Source: Aldehydirespirator sp965221185
GTDB taxonomy: Bacteria > Actinomycetota > Acidimicrobiia > Acidimicrobiales > Aldehydirespiratoraceae
Direction: 5' to 3'
Length of the DNA: 64,000 nucleotides
Assembly (NCBI GenBank): GCA_965221185.1
Contig: OZ244866.1
Coordinates: forward strand, 1 to 64,000
The first letter of the stretch is position 1. The number at the start of each line of letters is the position of its first letter. Made by a program: the position numbers and the translations under genes. The notes below the pieces were generated by a model. It was not told where the DNA came from. It did not search any database and saw only the letters and a program-made list of their open reading frames with translations. Of this stretch, positions 1 to 8,636 are shown one piece after another.

Positions 1-718
1 CGGCAAGGACACTGCCGAGCCGGACGCCCATCGACTTAGCCGCCGCTTTCTTGGTCGTGTTCTTCTTGGAGATGCAAACCAACTCATCAGGTTCCGGTTG
101 TTCCGACAGACACTTCGACCACTGTTCAACGGCTTGGACGGACCATTCGTCCATCGCGTTGGTTCGGGCAGCATCACCACAGAAAGTGATCGTCCCAGCG
201 GACAGGTCGATGTCTCTGGCCCGCAGAGAAGCGGCCTCTGACAGAGAAGCTCCGGTACGGCTCACCGCAACCACCAGCGATCTCCGCGATCCGACCAACC
301 CCGTGTCAGCGTGTCGGCAAACCAGTCGATCTTCCTCATCACCTAGAGGTCGAGCCGCAACAGCCTCCACCAAGCGCTGGATACGCTCACCGATCAGCGC
401 TTCGGGATCGATGGGGCATCCTCGATCAGCGGCTTCCTCAAACCACACCAACGCAGACCACTGCCGAAGCCGCGCTGTGTTTGGGTGCACATCACGGATT
501 TCTCCATTGCGGTCCTTGCGTCCTGTCCAGCACCACATGACTACTAGGTCTGTAGTCACATCGTCCAGGGCATACACCTGGTGTGCCCTAAGGAACTTAA
601 ACATGCGACCGTTGTGTCCGATCACCACCTTGGTGGTATCCGTGCCGTTTCCGTACCTGTGTTGAATGGCCTCACGAACCAACGGCTCCCACGCGTTGAA
701 CGAGAGATCACCCGTCAT
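1..718 (-). CDS. Tyrosine recombinase/integrase-like protein, 3' end beyond window
   Basis: Read on the minus strand this gives at least 239 residues with no stop before the window edge, so the C-terminal half (second Arg, His and Tyr of the active site) is not visible. Residues 1-75 resemble the SAM-like DNA-binding part of phage-type integrases. The stretch TGASLSEAASLRARDID (about residues 156-172) aligns with the TGLRxSEL-LxWxDID motif of tyrosine recombinases, but the usual first catalytic Arg is a Ser here. This suggests a degenerate or atypical recombinase. An upstream in-frame ATG lies at 736 and another at 847, with an in-frame stop shortly before; I chose 718 only because the domain begins just after it. 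The position at the edge of a lower-GC defence-like island fits an integrase of that island. Confidence 0.7.
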   Translation of the reverse strand, partial: MTGDLSFNAWEPLVREAIQHRYGNGTDTTKVVIGHNGRMFKFLRAHQVYALDDVTTDLVVMWCWTGRKDRNGEIRDVHPNTARLRQWSALVWFEEAADRGCPIDPEALIGERIQRLVEAVAARPLGDEEDRLVCRHADTGLVGSRRSLVVAVSRTGASLSEAASLRARDIDLSAGTITFCGDAARTNAMDEWSVQAVEQWSKCLSEQPEPDELVCISKKNTTKKAAAKSMGVRLGSVLA

Positions 719-1111
719 GAGCAAGTCCATTGCCATGACAGACAGACGCGCTCGGGTTGGCAACACATATCCCAATCCAAAAAGACGCGACAGCAGTGAC
801 CTGTCACCTGAGCGACTTTCTGAGAAGAGCGAGACTGGTCTCTGCATCGTCCGGCATTACAGCGAACGGAAATCCGAAATACCGGGGGAACACTTTACGA
901 ACTACGGAACACACGAAAACACTTACTGACCTGCGGTAACGATGTCTCTACGAAATCTGGCGGCGCTCTATGGGCGCTATACCCGCATATCCCGTAGCCG
1001 TACGGAACAGGATGTGCTGTACGGCACATTATAGAAGGTGCGTGTGACAAGAACCTAAGCGGACACCCAAGGAAATCAGCGACGATTACCCGTGGGGTAG
1101 CCTCGCCGCCG
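719..1111. other. Intergenic region between integrase and XRE regulator
   Basis: About 390 bases with no convincing gene. It is more AT-rich than the rest of the window and lies between two divergently oriented genes, so it should hold both promoters. A short perfect palindrome, GTGAC-ct-GTCAC, sits at 796-807 and is a possible operator. The short motif GTACGG recurs near 1000-1025. No tRNA or att core is evident. Confidence 0.4.
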
Positions 1112-1441
1112 ATGCCTCCGCGCAAGGGACTGCGAACCAACCCCCGCTCCTATGTGGCCCCTGGCGGCAGATGGCCCGAAGGCCCGTTTGAGGCCGATGA
1201 GGGGGAGAAGCTGCCCCCGGAGTTGTTCCTGCTTCAGAACATCTCCAAAGCGTTGCGGGGCGTGGTGGAGGCTCGGAGCGAAGCCTCTGTCGCCCGCCAA
1301 GCGGAAATCTCCAGGAAGACCGTTCGCAACATCCTGCAAGGCAAGACCTGGATCGACGTTCCCACCCTCTACCGCATAAGCGAACGCGTCCACGGCGACC
1401 TGTGGAGCAAGAGGCACTGGCCTTCGCTCGATCAGCGCTGA
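1112..1441 (+). CDS. XRE-family helix-turn-helix regulator
   Basis: 109 residues. Residues about 40-98 form an XRE/Cro-type helix-turn-helix: SEASVARQAEISRKTVRNIL is the two-helix core, followed by GKTWIDVPTLYRISERV, the usual recognition-helix tail. The N-terminal 38 residues are basic and proline-rich. Such small repressors commonly control mobile or restriction modules. Here it stands 220 bases upstream of the methyltransferase on the same strand, so it may regulate that operon, though this is inference. The ATG start has no strong ribosome site in front of it, and the start could be further in. Confidence 0.75.
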   Translation: MPPRKGLRTNPRSYVAPGGRWPEGPFEADEGEKLPPELFLLQNISKALRGVVEARSEASVARQAEISRKTVRNILQGKTWIDVPTLYRISERVHGDLWSKRHWPSLDQR

Positions 1442-1660
1442 GTCACCTCAAAGCCACTAGTGATCGACAGGACGGGCGGACACCGGGAGCGGGCGCGCCC
1501 CACTAGGCCGAAGACATTCTTGGCTAGCTACTGGCTCCTCAGGGGCGGTTGCATCCATGCTGATGGCAGGCCGGGGGACGGTTGGCTCCCCCCGGTTATC
1601 GTCAGACCCCTGCCGTAGACTGTTGATCGAAACTACAGTCACAGGCTTAGGCATCTTCTA

Positions 1661-4600
1661 GTGGTTCAACACCAAGAATTATCGGAACTGCTTCAACAGG
1701 GCGACTTTGATGCGCTGTTCCGCAGAATGGGTTGGGACAACCCGGAACAACGGCTGCCGGTCGATGTGGCTGAGAGTGTGTTGCGTCCTGTGCAGGTGGC
1801 CGACAAGCGAGGCGTTACCGCATGGCGAGTGGACTGCCCGAACGGGCTACCCAAGCGTTCTGAGCAGCACCGGGTGCTACGCCACCTGAAGCGTCATAGC
1901 CGTGATCAGCTTGTCGTGTTCGTTACCTCTGACAAGCACCTGTGGCAATGGCCCGAACAGCGTCCAAGCGGAGTCGGGTACCGGCTGGTGGATCACGAGT
2001 ATCCCGTGAAAACCCCGACCGACGCACTGCTGCAACGGCTCACCCAGGCGACATTCAGGATCGAAGAAGAGAACCAACTCACTTCAAGCGCCGTGCTGAC
2101 CAGGGTGCGGCGTTCGTTCAACGCCGACAAGGTTACGAAATCGTTCTACCGAGAGTTCCAGCAGCATCACGAGAACTTCGCGAACGAGGTAATAGGCATC
2201 GCGACTGAGAAGAACCAGAGATGGTATGCATCGGTTCTGCTCAACCGGCTCATGTTCATCTACTTCATCCAGCAGAAGGGGTTCTTGGACAACAGCCAGA
2301 ACTACCTCCGCACGCGGCTGGGGATGGTACGAGAGCACTACGGAGCCGACCAGTTCTACGCGTTCTACAAGCAGTTCCTACTGCCGTTGTTCCACGAAGG
2401 ACTCGGAAGCCCTGATCCCAGCTACGCAGACACCGACATCGAAACGATGATCGGCACTGTCCCCTACGTGAATGGCGGCATCTTCGAGCCTCACGACCTG
2501 GAGAAGACCTACGACATCCAAATCAAGGATTGGGCGTTCGAGGCTCTGTTCGACTTCTTCGACGCCTGGCGCTGGCACCTAGACGAGAACCCAACAGGCG
2601 ACCCGAAGGAGATCAACCCGGACATCCTCGGATTCATCTTCGAGCAGTACATCAACTTCACAGAGGCAGGCCAAAAGGACAAGGGTGCTTACTACACCAA
2701 GCCGGACGTGACCGGCTACATGGCAGCTTCGACCATACTGCCCGCGCTCACGGATCGGTTCGTTGCTGCGGGGCTGGACGACCCTTGCATCCTGCTGTCC
2801 GGCTCGGGCGATACCTACATCCACGACAGCATCCTGCACGGCGTCGATCAGCCGCTACCTGAAGGTTGGGACACAGGCTCCCAGCCACCATCGGATGAGT
2901 TGGCCCTTCCAGGGGAACGGTGGTGCGATGTCACCCACCGCAGAGATAGGTGCAGCCGCCTGCGGGAGCTTCTGTCGGACAGCAACCGTGAGTGGTCGAT
3001 TGACGACGCCATCACCGAGAACTTGGACATGAGGGAGTTGCTGGGCGACTACCTCATCCAACTCTCTACAGCAGGTGAGTGCGATACGGCCTTCAACGTC
3101 CTCAGATCATTGACCGTGTGCGACCCAACCGTTGGGTCCGGCGCGTTCCTGTTCGCAGCGCTGGAAGTGCTCGACCCGCTTTACGAAGCGGTGCTTGGGC
3201 GTGCATCCGAACTTCACGACAAGAGCGGTGACGGCCAGCTTGCTGACTGCCTCACACAAGCTCGACGACACCACAGCGAACGGTACTGGATGCTGAAGAC
3301 CCTATGTCTCAACAACCTCTACGGCGTTGACCTCATGGACGAGGCTCCCGAGATAGCGAAGCTCCGTCTCTTCTTGAAGCTCGCCGCCCAGATAGACGAC
3401 GCATCGTTAGTGGAACCCCTCCCCGACCTCGACTTCAACATCAAGAGCGGCAATCTGCTCGTGGGCATAGCTGACAGCCAAGATGCTGAAACGCGACTCG
3501 CTGGAGGACAACTCGATTTGGGTGGTGAAGTCGGAGAAATCAAGGCTGTAGCTGAGCGGGTAGCTGATGCATACGACGAGTTCACCGAGATTCAATCAAC
3601 TGATACTGGGAATAGCGACCACACATCAGCCAAGCAGACATTAGCAACTGAGCTTCAAGCTGCAAGAGGGTTGGCTGATGCTCTACTACACAAGAAGCGT
3701 GACGAACTTGAAACATTCGAGTCTTGGCGAGAGTCACATCGCCCATTTCATTGGTTCGTGGAGTTCCCAAGCGTATGGCGCAGTGGTGGCTTCGATGTAG
3801 TCATTGGGAATCCCCCCTATATAAAGACAAGCAACGTCAGCGGATATGTGTGGAAGGGATTCAAGACTCAAGAATGTCCCGATCTGTACGCAGTCTGCTT
3901 AGAGCGGGCGTGCTCGCTGCTAAACGACGAGGGTCGTGTGGCAATGATCGTCATGCACTCACTCTGCTTTAGTTGGAAGTTTCAAACTTTGCGTTCGCAC
4001 CTTTCGGTCGTTCTGTCAGACGCTTGGGTGTCTAGCTATTGGGCGGGACGCATGGGCTTGTTTACCGGAGCGAACCCCCGAAACGCGATTGTTCTTGGGC
4101 GAATACGGGCGGATACGACTGATCTAGCCGAGGGAACTATGAGGCGTCGGGCAACACGATGTAATAGGTGGCTTAGTGAGTCACGCGAGACGCTGTTCGA
4201 CAAGCTGGAGTATGGAATGATACCGCAGCGTATCGATCAGGCAGCGGCGGGTCACCAATGGGCATTTGCTGATCCAACAGTCGTAGAATGGGCGGGGAGG
4301 CTGGTTAAATCTAGCGCTCCGTTCATGGACGCTCTAGTTGTTCAGTCAGATTATCAATTAGGATATAAGACGACAGCGCTATATACCTTACCTGTCTACA
4401 CAGTGGAACCACCTACTGTGCATCGTGTAACTCGCAAGCCCGCCTCGACTAGTAGCAAGACTACAGGGTGGCTGATGTTCGAGACTGAAGCAGCACAGGA
4501 GTTAGCGCTTGTGATGTTAGCAGGGCGGTGGGGATACTTATGGTGGCTTACTTTCTCTGATGAGTTTCACGTTACCCGAGGCACGCTTTCATCGTTTCCG

Positions 4601-4894
4601 GGTGATGTAGAGCGTCTCTGCGGGTTGATCGATGGTGCGACTGATGCCCCTGCGTCTGATGTGGAACTTGTTCGAGACCTATTGGAGATGTCAAGAACCC
4701 TTCAAGAGGAGATGCCCCGTCATCTAGCATGGATGGTCAAAGCCGGTGTTGATGTTGGTCGCTATGACATGTTCAAAGTTCGCCAGATCACCGATGAGGC
4801 GGATCGGATATTGGCGCGGTTGTGGGGAATCGAGGATGCTTACGAAGCGGCAGGGAACTTGCGTGATCGCACGATATTCCGAAACAGGGAGTAG
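1661..4894 (+). CDS. Eco57I-type N6-adenine DNA methyltransferase of a restriction/defence module
   Basis: 1077 residues with a GTG start. The SAM-binding motif I is CDPTVGSGAF at residues 487-496 and the adenine-methylase motif IV is NPPY at 717-720, followed by a C-terminal region that probably recognises target DNA. The roughly 450-residue N-terminal half (for example FIQQKGFL and KDKGAYYTKP) resembles Eco57I/type IIG-like large methylases and PglX-like proteins. I do not see a clear PD-(D/E)xK nuclease motif. The helicase gene follows after 5 bases, so the two are almost certainly one transcript. The methylase would modify host DNA while the partner carries motor and possible nuclease functions. 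Base composition is less GC-rich than the pilus locus downstream, which suggests transfer. The family is sure; membership of a named system (DISARM-, BREX- or type I-like) is not. Confidence 0.85.
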   Translation: MVQHQELSELLQQGDFDALFRRMGWDNPEQRLPVDVAESVLRPVQVADKRGVTAWRVDCPNGLPKRSEQHRVLRHLKRHSRDQLVVFVTSDKHLWQWPEQRPSGVGYRLVDHEYPVKTPTDALLQRLTQATFRIEEENQLTSSAVLTRVRRSFNADKVTKSFYREFQQHHENFANEVIGIATEKNQRWYASVLLNRLMFIYFIQQKGFLDNSQNYLRTRLGMVREHYGADQFYAFYKQFLLPLFHEGLGSPDPSYADTDIETMIGTVPYVNGGIFEPHDLEKTYDIQIKDWAFEALFDFFDAWRWHLDENPTGDPKEINPDILGFIFEQYINFTEAGQKDKGAYYTKPDVTGYMAASTILPALTDRFVAAGLDDPCILLSGSGDTYIHDSILHGVDQPLPEGWDTGSQPPSDELALPGERWCDVTHRRDRCSRLRELLSDSNREWSIDDAITENLDMRELLGDYLIQLSTAGECDTAFNVLRSLTVCDPTVGSGAFLFAALEVLDPLYEAVLGRASELHDKSGDGQLADCLTQARRHHSERYWMLKTLCLNNLYGVDLMDEAPEIAKLRLFLKLAAQIDDASLVEPLPDLDFNIKSGNLLVGIADSQDAETRLAGGQLDLGGEVGEIKAVAERVADAYDEFTEIQSTDTGNSDHTSAKQTLATELQAARGLADALLHKKRDELETFESWRESHRPFHWFVEFPSVWRSGGFDVVIGNPPYIKTSNVSGYVWKGFKTQECPDLYAVCLERACSLLNDEGRVAMIVMHSLCFSWKFQTLRSHLSVVLSDAWVSSYWAGRMGLFTGANPRNAIVLGRIRADTTDLAEGTMRRRATRCNRWLSESRETLFDKLEYGMIPQRIDQAAAGHQWAFADPTVVEWAGRLVKSSAPFMDALVVQSDYQLGYKTTALYTLPVYTVEPPTVHRVTRKPASTSSKTTGWLMFETEAAQELALVMLAGRWGYLWWLTFSDEFHVTRGTLSSFPGDVERLCGLIDGATDAPASDVELVRDLLEMSRTLQEEMPRHLAWMVKAGVDVGRYDMFKVRQITDEADRILARLWGIEDAYEAAGNLRDRTIFRNRE

Positions 4895-4899
4895 CTGCC

Positions 4900-7800
4900 G
4901 TGCCGAGGATTCTTGACAACATTGATCTAGAGACAGAGCGGGAGCTGCTTGAAACACTCGGGTCGTCGTATCGACTAGATGCGGCGATTGGCTATTTCAA
5001 CCTGAGGGGCTGGAAGCTGCTGGCCGAAGCGGTTGACGCCATGCCGAAGCGGTCGGGGGAGCCGAAGTCTCGGATTCTGGTTGGTATTCATGAGGCTCCT
5101 GCCGATGAGTTGCGCCGGTTGGTTCGGATGCGCCAGCCCGAGCCGACCGACAACCGTACTGCTGCCCGATTGAAGGCTGAGACGGTTTCGGAATACCGGG
5201 ACCAGTTGCAGATCGGGTTGCCTACCGAGGGCGATGAGACGGCGCTCCGGGCGTTGCTTCACCAGATCGAAGCTGGCGACGTGCAGGTGCGTGTCCATAC
5301 GGCTCACCGACTGCACGCCAAGCTCTACATGTGCCACCGGGATGACAGCCCGACGCCTCGTGTCGGGTATGTCGGCTCATCGAATCTGACGGTGGCAGGG
5401 CTGCGCGAGCAGGGTGAACTGAACGTGGATGTGCTCGACGGTGACTCCACTGAGAAGCTGGCCCGCTGGTTCGAGGATCGTTGGAACGACCCGTTCACAG
5501 TTGATGCGATGCCGGAGTTGGCCGAGTCCTTGCGGGAGTCGTGGGCCTCAGAGGATCAGCTTGCCCCGTTCTTGGTGTATCTGAAGATGGCCTACCACCT
5601 ATCCAAGGAGGCCCGTGAGGGTCTCATCGAGTACGGCCTGCCAGCTTCTATGCAGGACAAGCTGCTGGACTTCCAGGCTGCTGCTGTGAAGATCGCCGCC
5701 CGGATCGTGATGCAGAAGGGCGGGGCGATGATCGGGGATGTCGTCGGGCTGGGCAAGACCCTTGTCGGCACTGCTGTGGCTCGGCTGCTCCAGGAGGAGC
5801 AGGGCTTCGAGACGCTGGTGGTGTGCCCGAAGAATCTTGTCGGTATGTGGGAGTCGTATCTGCACGAGTACGAGGTGCGGGGCAAGGTCGAGTCGCTGTC
5901 GATGGTCCACAAGAACCTGCCTGATGCTCGCCGGTACCGGCTGGTGATCATCGATGAGGCTCACAACCTCAGGAGTGACAAGCGCCGCGACCACGGGGTT
6001 CTTCAGGGCTACATCGCTGATAACGACTCCAGGGTGCTGCTGTTGACTGCTACCCCCTACAACAAAGAACTCGGTGATCTCGCCTCACAGTTGTCGCTGT
6101 TCATCCGCCCCGACACCGACTTGGGCCTTCGACCGGAGAGGGCCATCGCTGAAGTCGGGGAGACGGAATTCGAGTGGATGTGCAACGGACTGACTTCGAC
6201 ACTGGGCGCGTTCAAGCGGTCTGAGCACCTTGGGGACTGGCAGGCGTTGATGTCGCAGTACCTCGTTCGCCGCACTCGCCGGTTCGTTGAGGACAACTAT
6301 GCCGAAGTGGATGAGCAAGGACGCCGCTACCTGGAGTTCGACACCGGCAAGCGGTTCTACTTCCCGAAGCGGACTGCCATGCCTACCGAACGAGCCATGA
6401 CCGCAGATGATCCTGCCTATGCGATGGCGTCAGACAACACGTTGGACTCGATCCGTGATCTGCTGTTGCCCCGCTACCAGCTAGGCGACTACATCGACAC
6501 CGCCTTCGAGCCGTCCAATCCCGCGGAGCGTCAACTGGTGGACGACTTGGAGAACTCCTCTAGAGGCAACTTGGCCGGTTTCACAAGGATCACGATGTTC
6601 AAGCGGCTGTCGTCGTCGGGGCCTGCGTTCATCGCAACGCTTCGCCGTCATCGCCTACGGAACCTCGTGGCCGCATACGCACTCAACAACAAGTTGGCTG
6701 TGCCCATCGGCTCGGTCGATAACGCGCTATGGGCAGCAGAGGCGGACAAAGAGCCTGAAGACAGTGGTGAGGACAGCGACCACACCGTCTTGTTCGACTC
6801 CGATGACGACACCGCCGCCAGCGCCTACGACAAGCTCCAGTCCAAGAACCCCAAAGCGATCCGCTGGGCACCCCACCAAATGTTCATCCCCGACCTTGAA
6901 GAAGACCTACAGCACGACGCGGATGTCATCACCGAGATGCTCAACGGCTTCGGAGCCTGGGACGCCGACCATGACGGCAAGATCGCAGCCCTACAAGACC
7001 TGCTCACCGACCGGTACCCCGACAGCAAGGTGCTCATCTTCACTGAGGCAGCCGACACCGCCAACTATGTGTGGGAGGAACTGCTACGACGTGGGGTTGA
7101 GGCGGTCGGGGTGGTGACCGGCGACTCCGAGAACCCGACCACTCTCGCCAAGAGGTTCTCCCCGAAGTCCAATACTTCCGTGACCAACGGCTCGCCCGTC
7201 AAGAACGAACTGCGGGTGCTGGTGTCCACCGATGTTCTCTCAGAAGGCCAGAACCTCCAAGACGCCCACATCATCGTGAACTATGACCTGCCGTGGGCCA
7301 TCGTCAAGCTCGTGCAGCGAGCCGGGCGGGTGGATCGCATCGGGCAGAACTCACCCGAAGTGCTGGTCTACTCGCTGATGCCTGCCGATGAAATCGAAGG
7401 CGAGATCAACCTTCGGGGTCGCATCCGTGAACGCTTGGGGGAGAACGCTCAGCTCCTCGGTTCGGATGAGGCGTTCTTTGGTGACTCCACAGAGAGCCAG
7501 ATCATCTCCGGCGTCTACGACGAGTCGTCCTCCTACGGGCTGGGCGGCATCGAAGATGTTGACCCCGTGTCGATGGCCTATGAAATCTGGCGACACGCCA
7601 GCGACAGCTACCCAGAGATCGCCCAGAGGGTCGCTTCGCTGCCCAACATCGTCTACTCGACTAAGCACACCACCGACGACGCTCCCGACACCGGCGTGCT
7701 GGTCCACACCCAGACGGTCGCAGGAGCAGATGCTTTCGCTTTCGTGGAACCCAGCGGCCAAGCCCGACGCGTCACCCCACAGGAAGCCCTACAGCGCGCA

Positions 7801-8220
7801 GAGTGCAAACCGGACACTCCCTCAGTACCACGCCTGGACGACCACCACGACCTCACCGCAGCCGCTCTAGGAGGGCCGCTGCGAACCCCCACCGGGCGAG
7901 CCACCGGAGCCTTGCAAGGCGTAAGAGGCAAGGTCTGGAGAAGGCTCCACGACCAGATGGACAGCTTCACCGACAACCTCCTGTTCACCAAAGCAGACCT
8001 CGAAACAGCCCACGACGCCATGAACGAACGCCCCCTCTACGAATCAGCCATCCAGCGCCTAGCCAAAGCCGTCCGAGACCGAAGCGTCGATGACTTAGCC
8101 GCCCTCGTAGTAGACCTCCACAACGACAAACGGCTCTGCGTACCACCCACCCCCGACGGAACAGACAACGAACCCACCATCGTCTGCACAATGGGGCTAC
8201 AAGACAGTTCCGCGCTCTAG
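4900..8220 (+). CDS. PLD-domain SNF2-family helicase
   Basis: 1106 residues, GTG start 5 bases after the methyltransferase. Residues about 1-200 form a phospholipase-D-like domain: His139 and Lys141 (HAK) then VGSSNLT at 158-164, as in PLDc_2 nucleases. A superfamily 2 motor follows: GLGKT at 283-287, the DEAH box at 352-355, LLTATPYNK near 382, and the C-terminal helicase lobe with QRAGRVDRIGQ from residue 806. The organisation matches HepA/SNF2-like helicases found with methyltransferases in defence islands. It probably translocates on DNA and may cleave it through the PLD domain, acting as the restriction arm beside the methylase. Only one HKD half-motif is visible, so nuclease activity might need dimerisation. 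Confidence 0.87.
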   Translation: MPRILDNIDLETERELLETLGSSYRLDAAIGYFNLRGWKLLAEAVDAMPKRSGEPKSRILVGIHEAPADELRRLVRMRQPEPTDNRTAARLKAETVSEYRDQLQIGLPTEGDETALRALLHQIEAGDVQVRVHTAHRLHAKLYMCHRDDSPTPRVGYVGSSNLTVAGLREQGELNVDVLDGDSTEKLARWFEDRWNDPFTVDAMPELAESLRESWASEDQLAPFLVYLKMAYHLSKEAREGLIEYGLPASMQDKLLDFQAAAVKIAARIVMQKGGAMIGDVVGLGKTLVGTAVARLLQEEQGFETLVVCPKNLVGMWESYLHEYEVRGKVESLSMVHKNLPDARRYRLVIIDEAHNLRSDKRRDHGVLQGYIADNDSRVLLLTATPYNKELGDLASQLSLFIRPDTDLGLRPERAIAEVGETEFEWMCNGLTSTLGAFKRSEHLGDWQALMSQYLVRRTRRFVEDNYAEVDEQGRRYLEFDTGKRFYFPKRTAMPTERAMTADDPAYAMASDNTLDSIRDLLLPRYQLGDYIDTAFEPSNPAERQLVDDLENSSRGNLAGFTRITMFKRLSSSGPAFIATLRRHRLRNLVAAYALNNKLAVPIGSVDNALWAAEADKEPEDSGEDSDHTVLFDSDDDTAASAYDKLQSKNPKAIRWAPHQMFIPDLEEDLQHDADVITEMLNGFGAWDADHDGKIAALQDLLTDRYPDSKVLIFTEAADTANYVWEELLRRGVEAVGVVTGDSENPTTLAKRFSPKSNTSVTNGSPVKNELRVLVSTDVLSEGQNLQDAHIIVNYDLPWAIVKLVQRAGRVDRIGQNSPEVLVYSLMPADEIEGEINLRGRIRERLGENAQLLGSDEAFFGDSTESQIISGVYDESSSYGLGGIEDVDPVSMAYEIWRHASDSYPEIAQRVASLPNIVYSTKHTTDDAPDTGVLVHTQTVAGADAFAFVEPSGQARRVTPQEALQRAECKPDTPSVPRLDDHHDLTAAALGGPLRTPTGRATGALQGVRGKVWRRLHDQMDSFTDNLLFTKADLETAHDAMNERPLYESAIQRLAKAVRDRSVDDLAALVVDLHNDKRLCVPPTPDGTDNEPTIVCTMGLQDSSAL

Positions 8221-8636
8221 GGCGGGTACCAAATTGGATTTTCAAGCGCTGCCCGCTTCAGCTTCTTCTTGGCCTTGTCTTTCGCCTTGTTTTCAAGACC
8301 TCGCATATCAATGTATGCGTGTGACGGGTGAACATTCTGGCGTGCCGAGTCATCCACTGCACGTAGCTCAGCATCCTTGACATCGCCTACACTGACAACA
8401 CAACTGCCCTTAGTCTTGAGTCCAGATTCTTCGGTGTGAATCCGGTGTGCCTCTGCTGCCGTTACGACAGACGCTTGATATGTAGACACCATGTCATTTC
8501 CTGCCCAAAACACCGCCGTCGTGATCTCCTTATCTCGGCGGACCTGTTCTGGATGGATTTGCCGACGTAGCATCTCCTCACGGTCCTCAATCTCAGTCTC
8601 ACCATGGGTTAACGATGGCGCGCTTGCTAGAGTCAC
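8217..8636 (-). CDS. Small protein, second gene of an unrecognised two-gene module
   Basis: 139 residues with a GTG start overlapping the stop of the upstream gene (GTGA), so translation is probably coupled. Conserved-looking motifs are RQIHPE at residues 25-30, an alternating hydrophobic core GSCVVSVGDV near 77-86, HPSHAYID at 103-110, and a basic KAKDKAKKKLKR tail at 117-128. There is no signal peptide or membrane segment. I recall similar RQ-HP/HPxHA small proteins next to partners ending in a DGGVSLEW-type motif in many bacteria, but I know no assigned function. It is convergent with the helicase gene and overlaps its end by four bases. Confidence 0.72.
   Translation of the reverse strand: MTLASAPSLTHGETEIEDREEMLRRQIHPEQVRRDKEITTAVFWAGNDMVSTYQASVVTAAEAHRIHTEESGLKTKGSCVVSVGDVKDAELRAVDDSARQNVHPSHAYIDMRGLENKAKDKAKKKLKRAALENPIWYPP

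Noticed and set aside
757..939. 60-codon frame between the integrase and XRE genes
   Set aside because: No ribosome site, no recognisable features, and it overlaps the likely promoter of the divergent integrase gene.
1457..1654. 65-codon minus-strand frame between the XRE gene and the methyltransferase
   Set aside because: Proline/arginine-rich product without homologous look and no ribosome site; it occupies the probable leader of the methyltransferase operon.
1661..8220. Complete BREX or DISARM system
   Set aside because: No PglZ, BrxC, DrmA or DrmB homolog is visible in the window; only the methylase and a PLD-SNF2 helicase are present.
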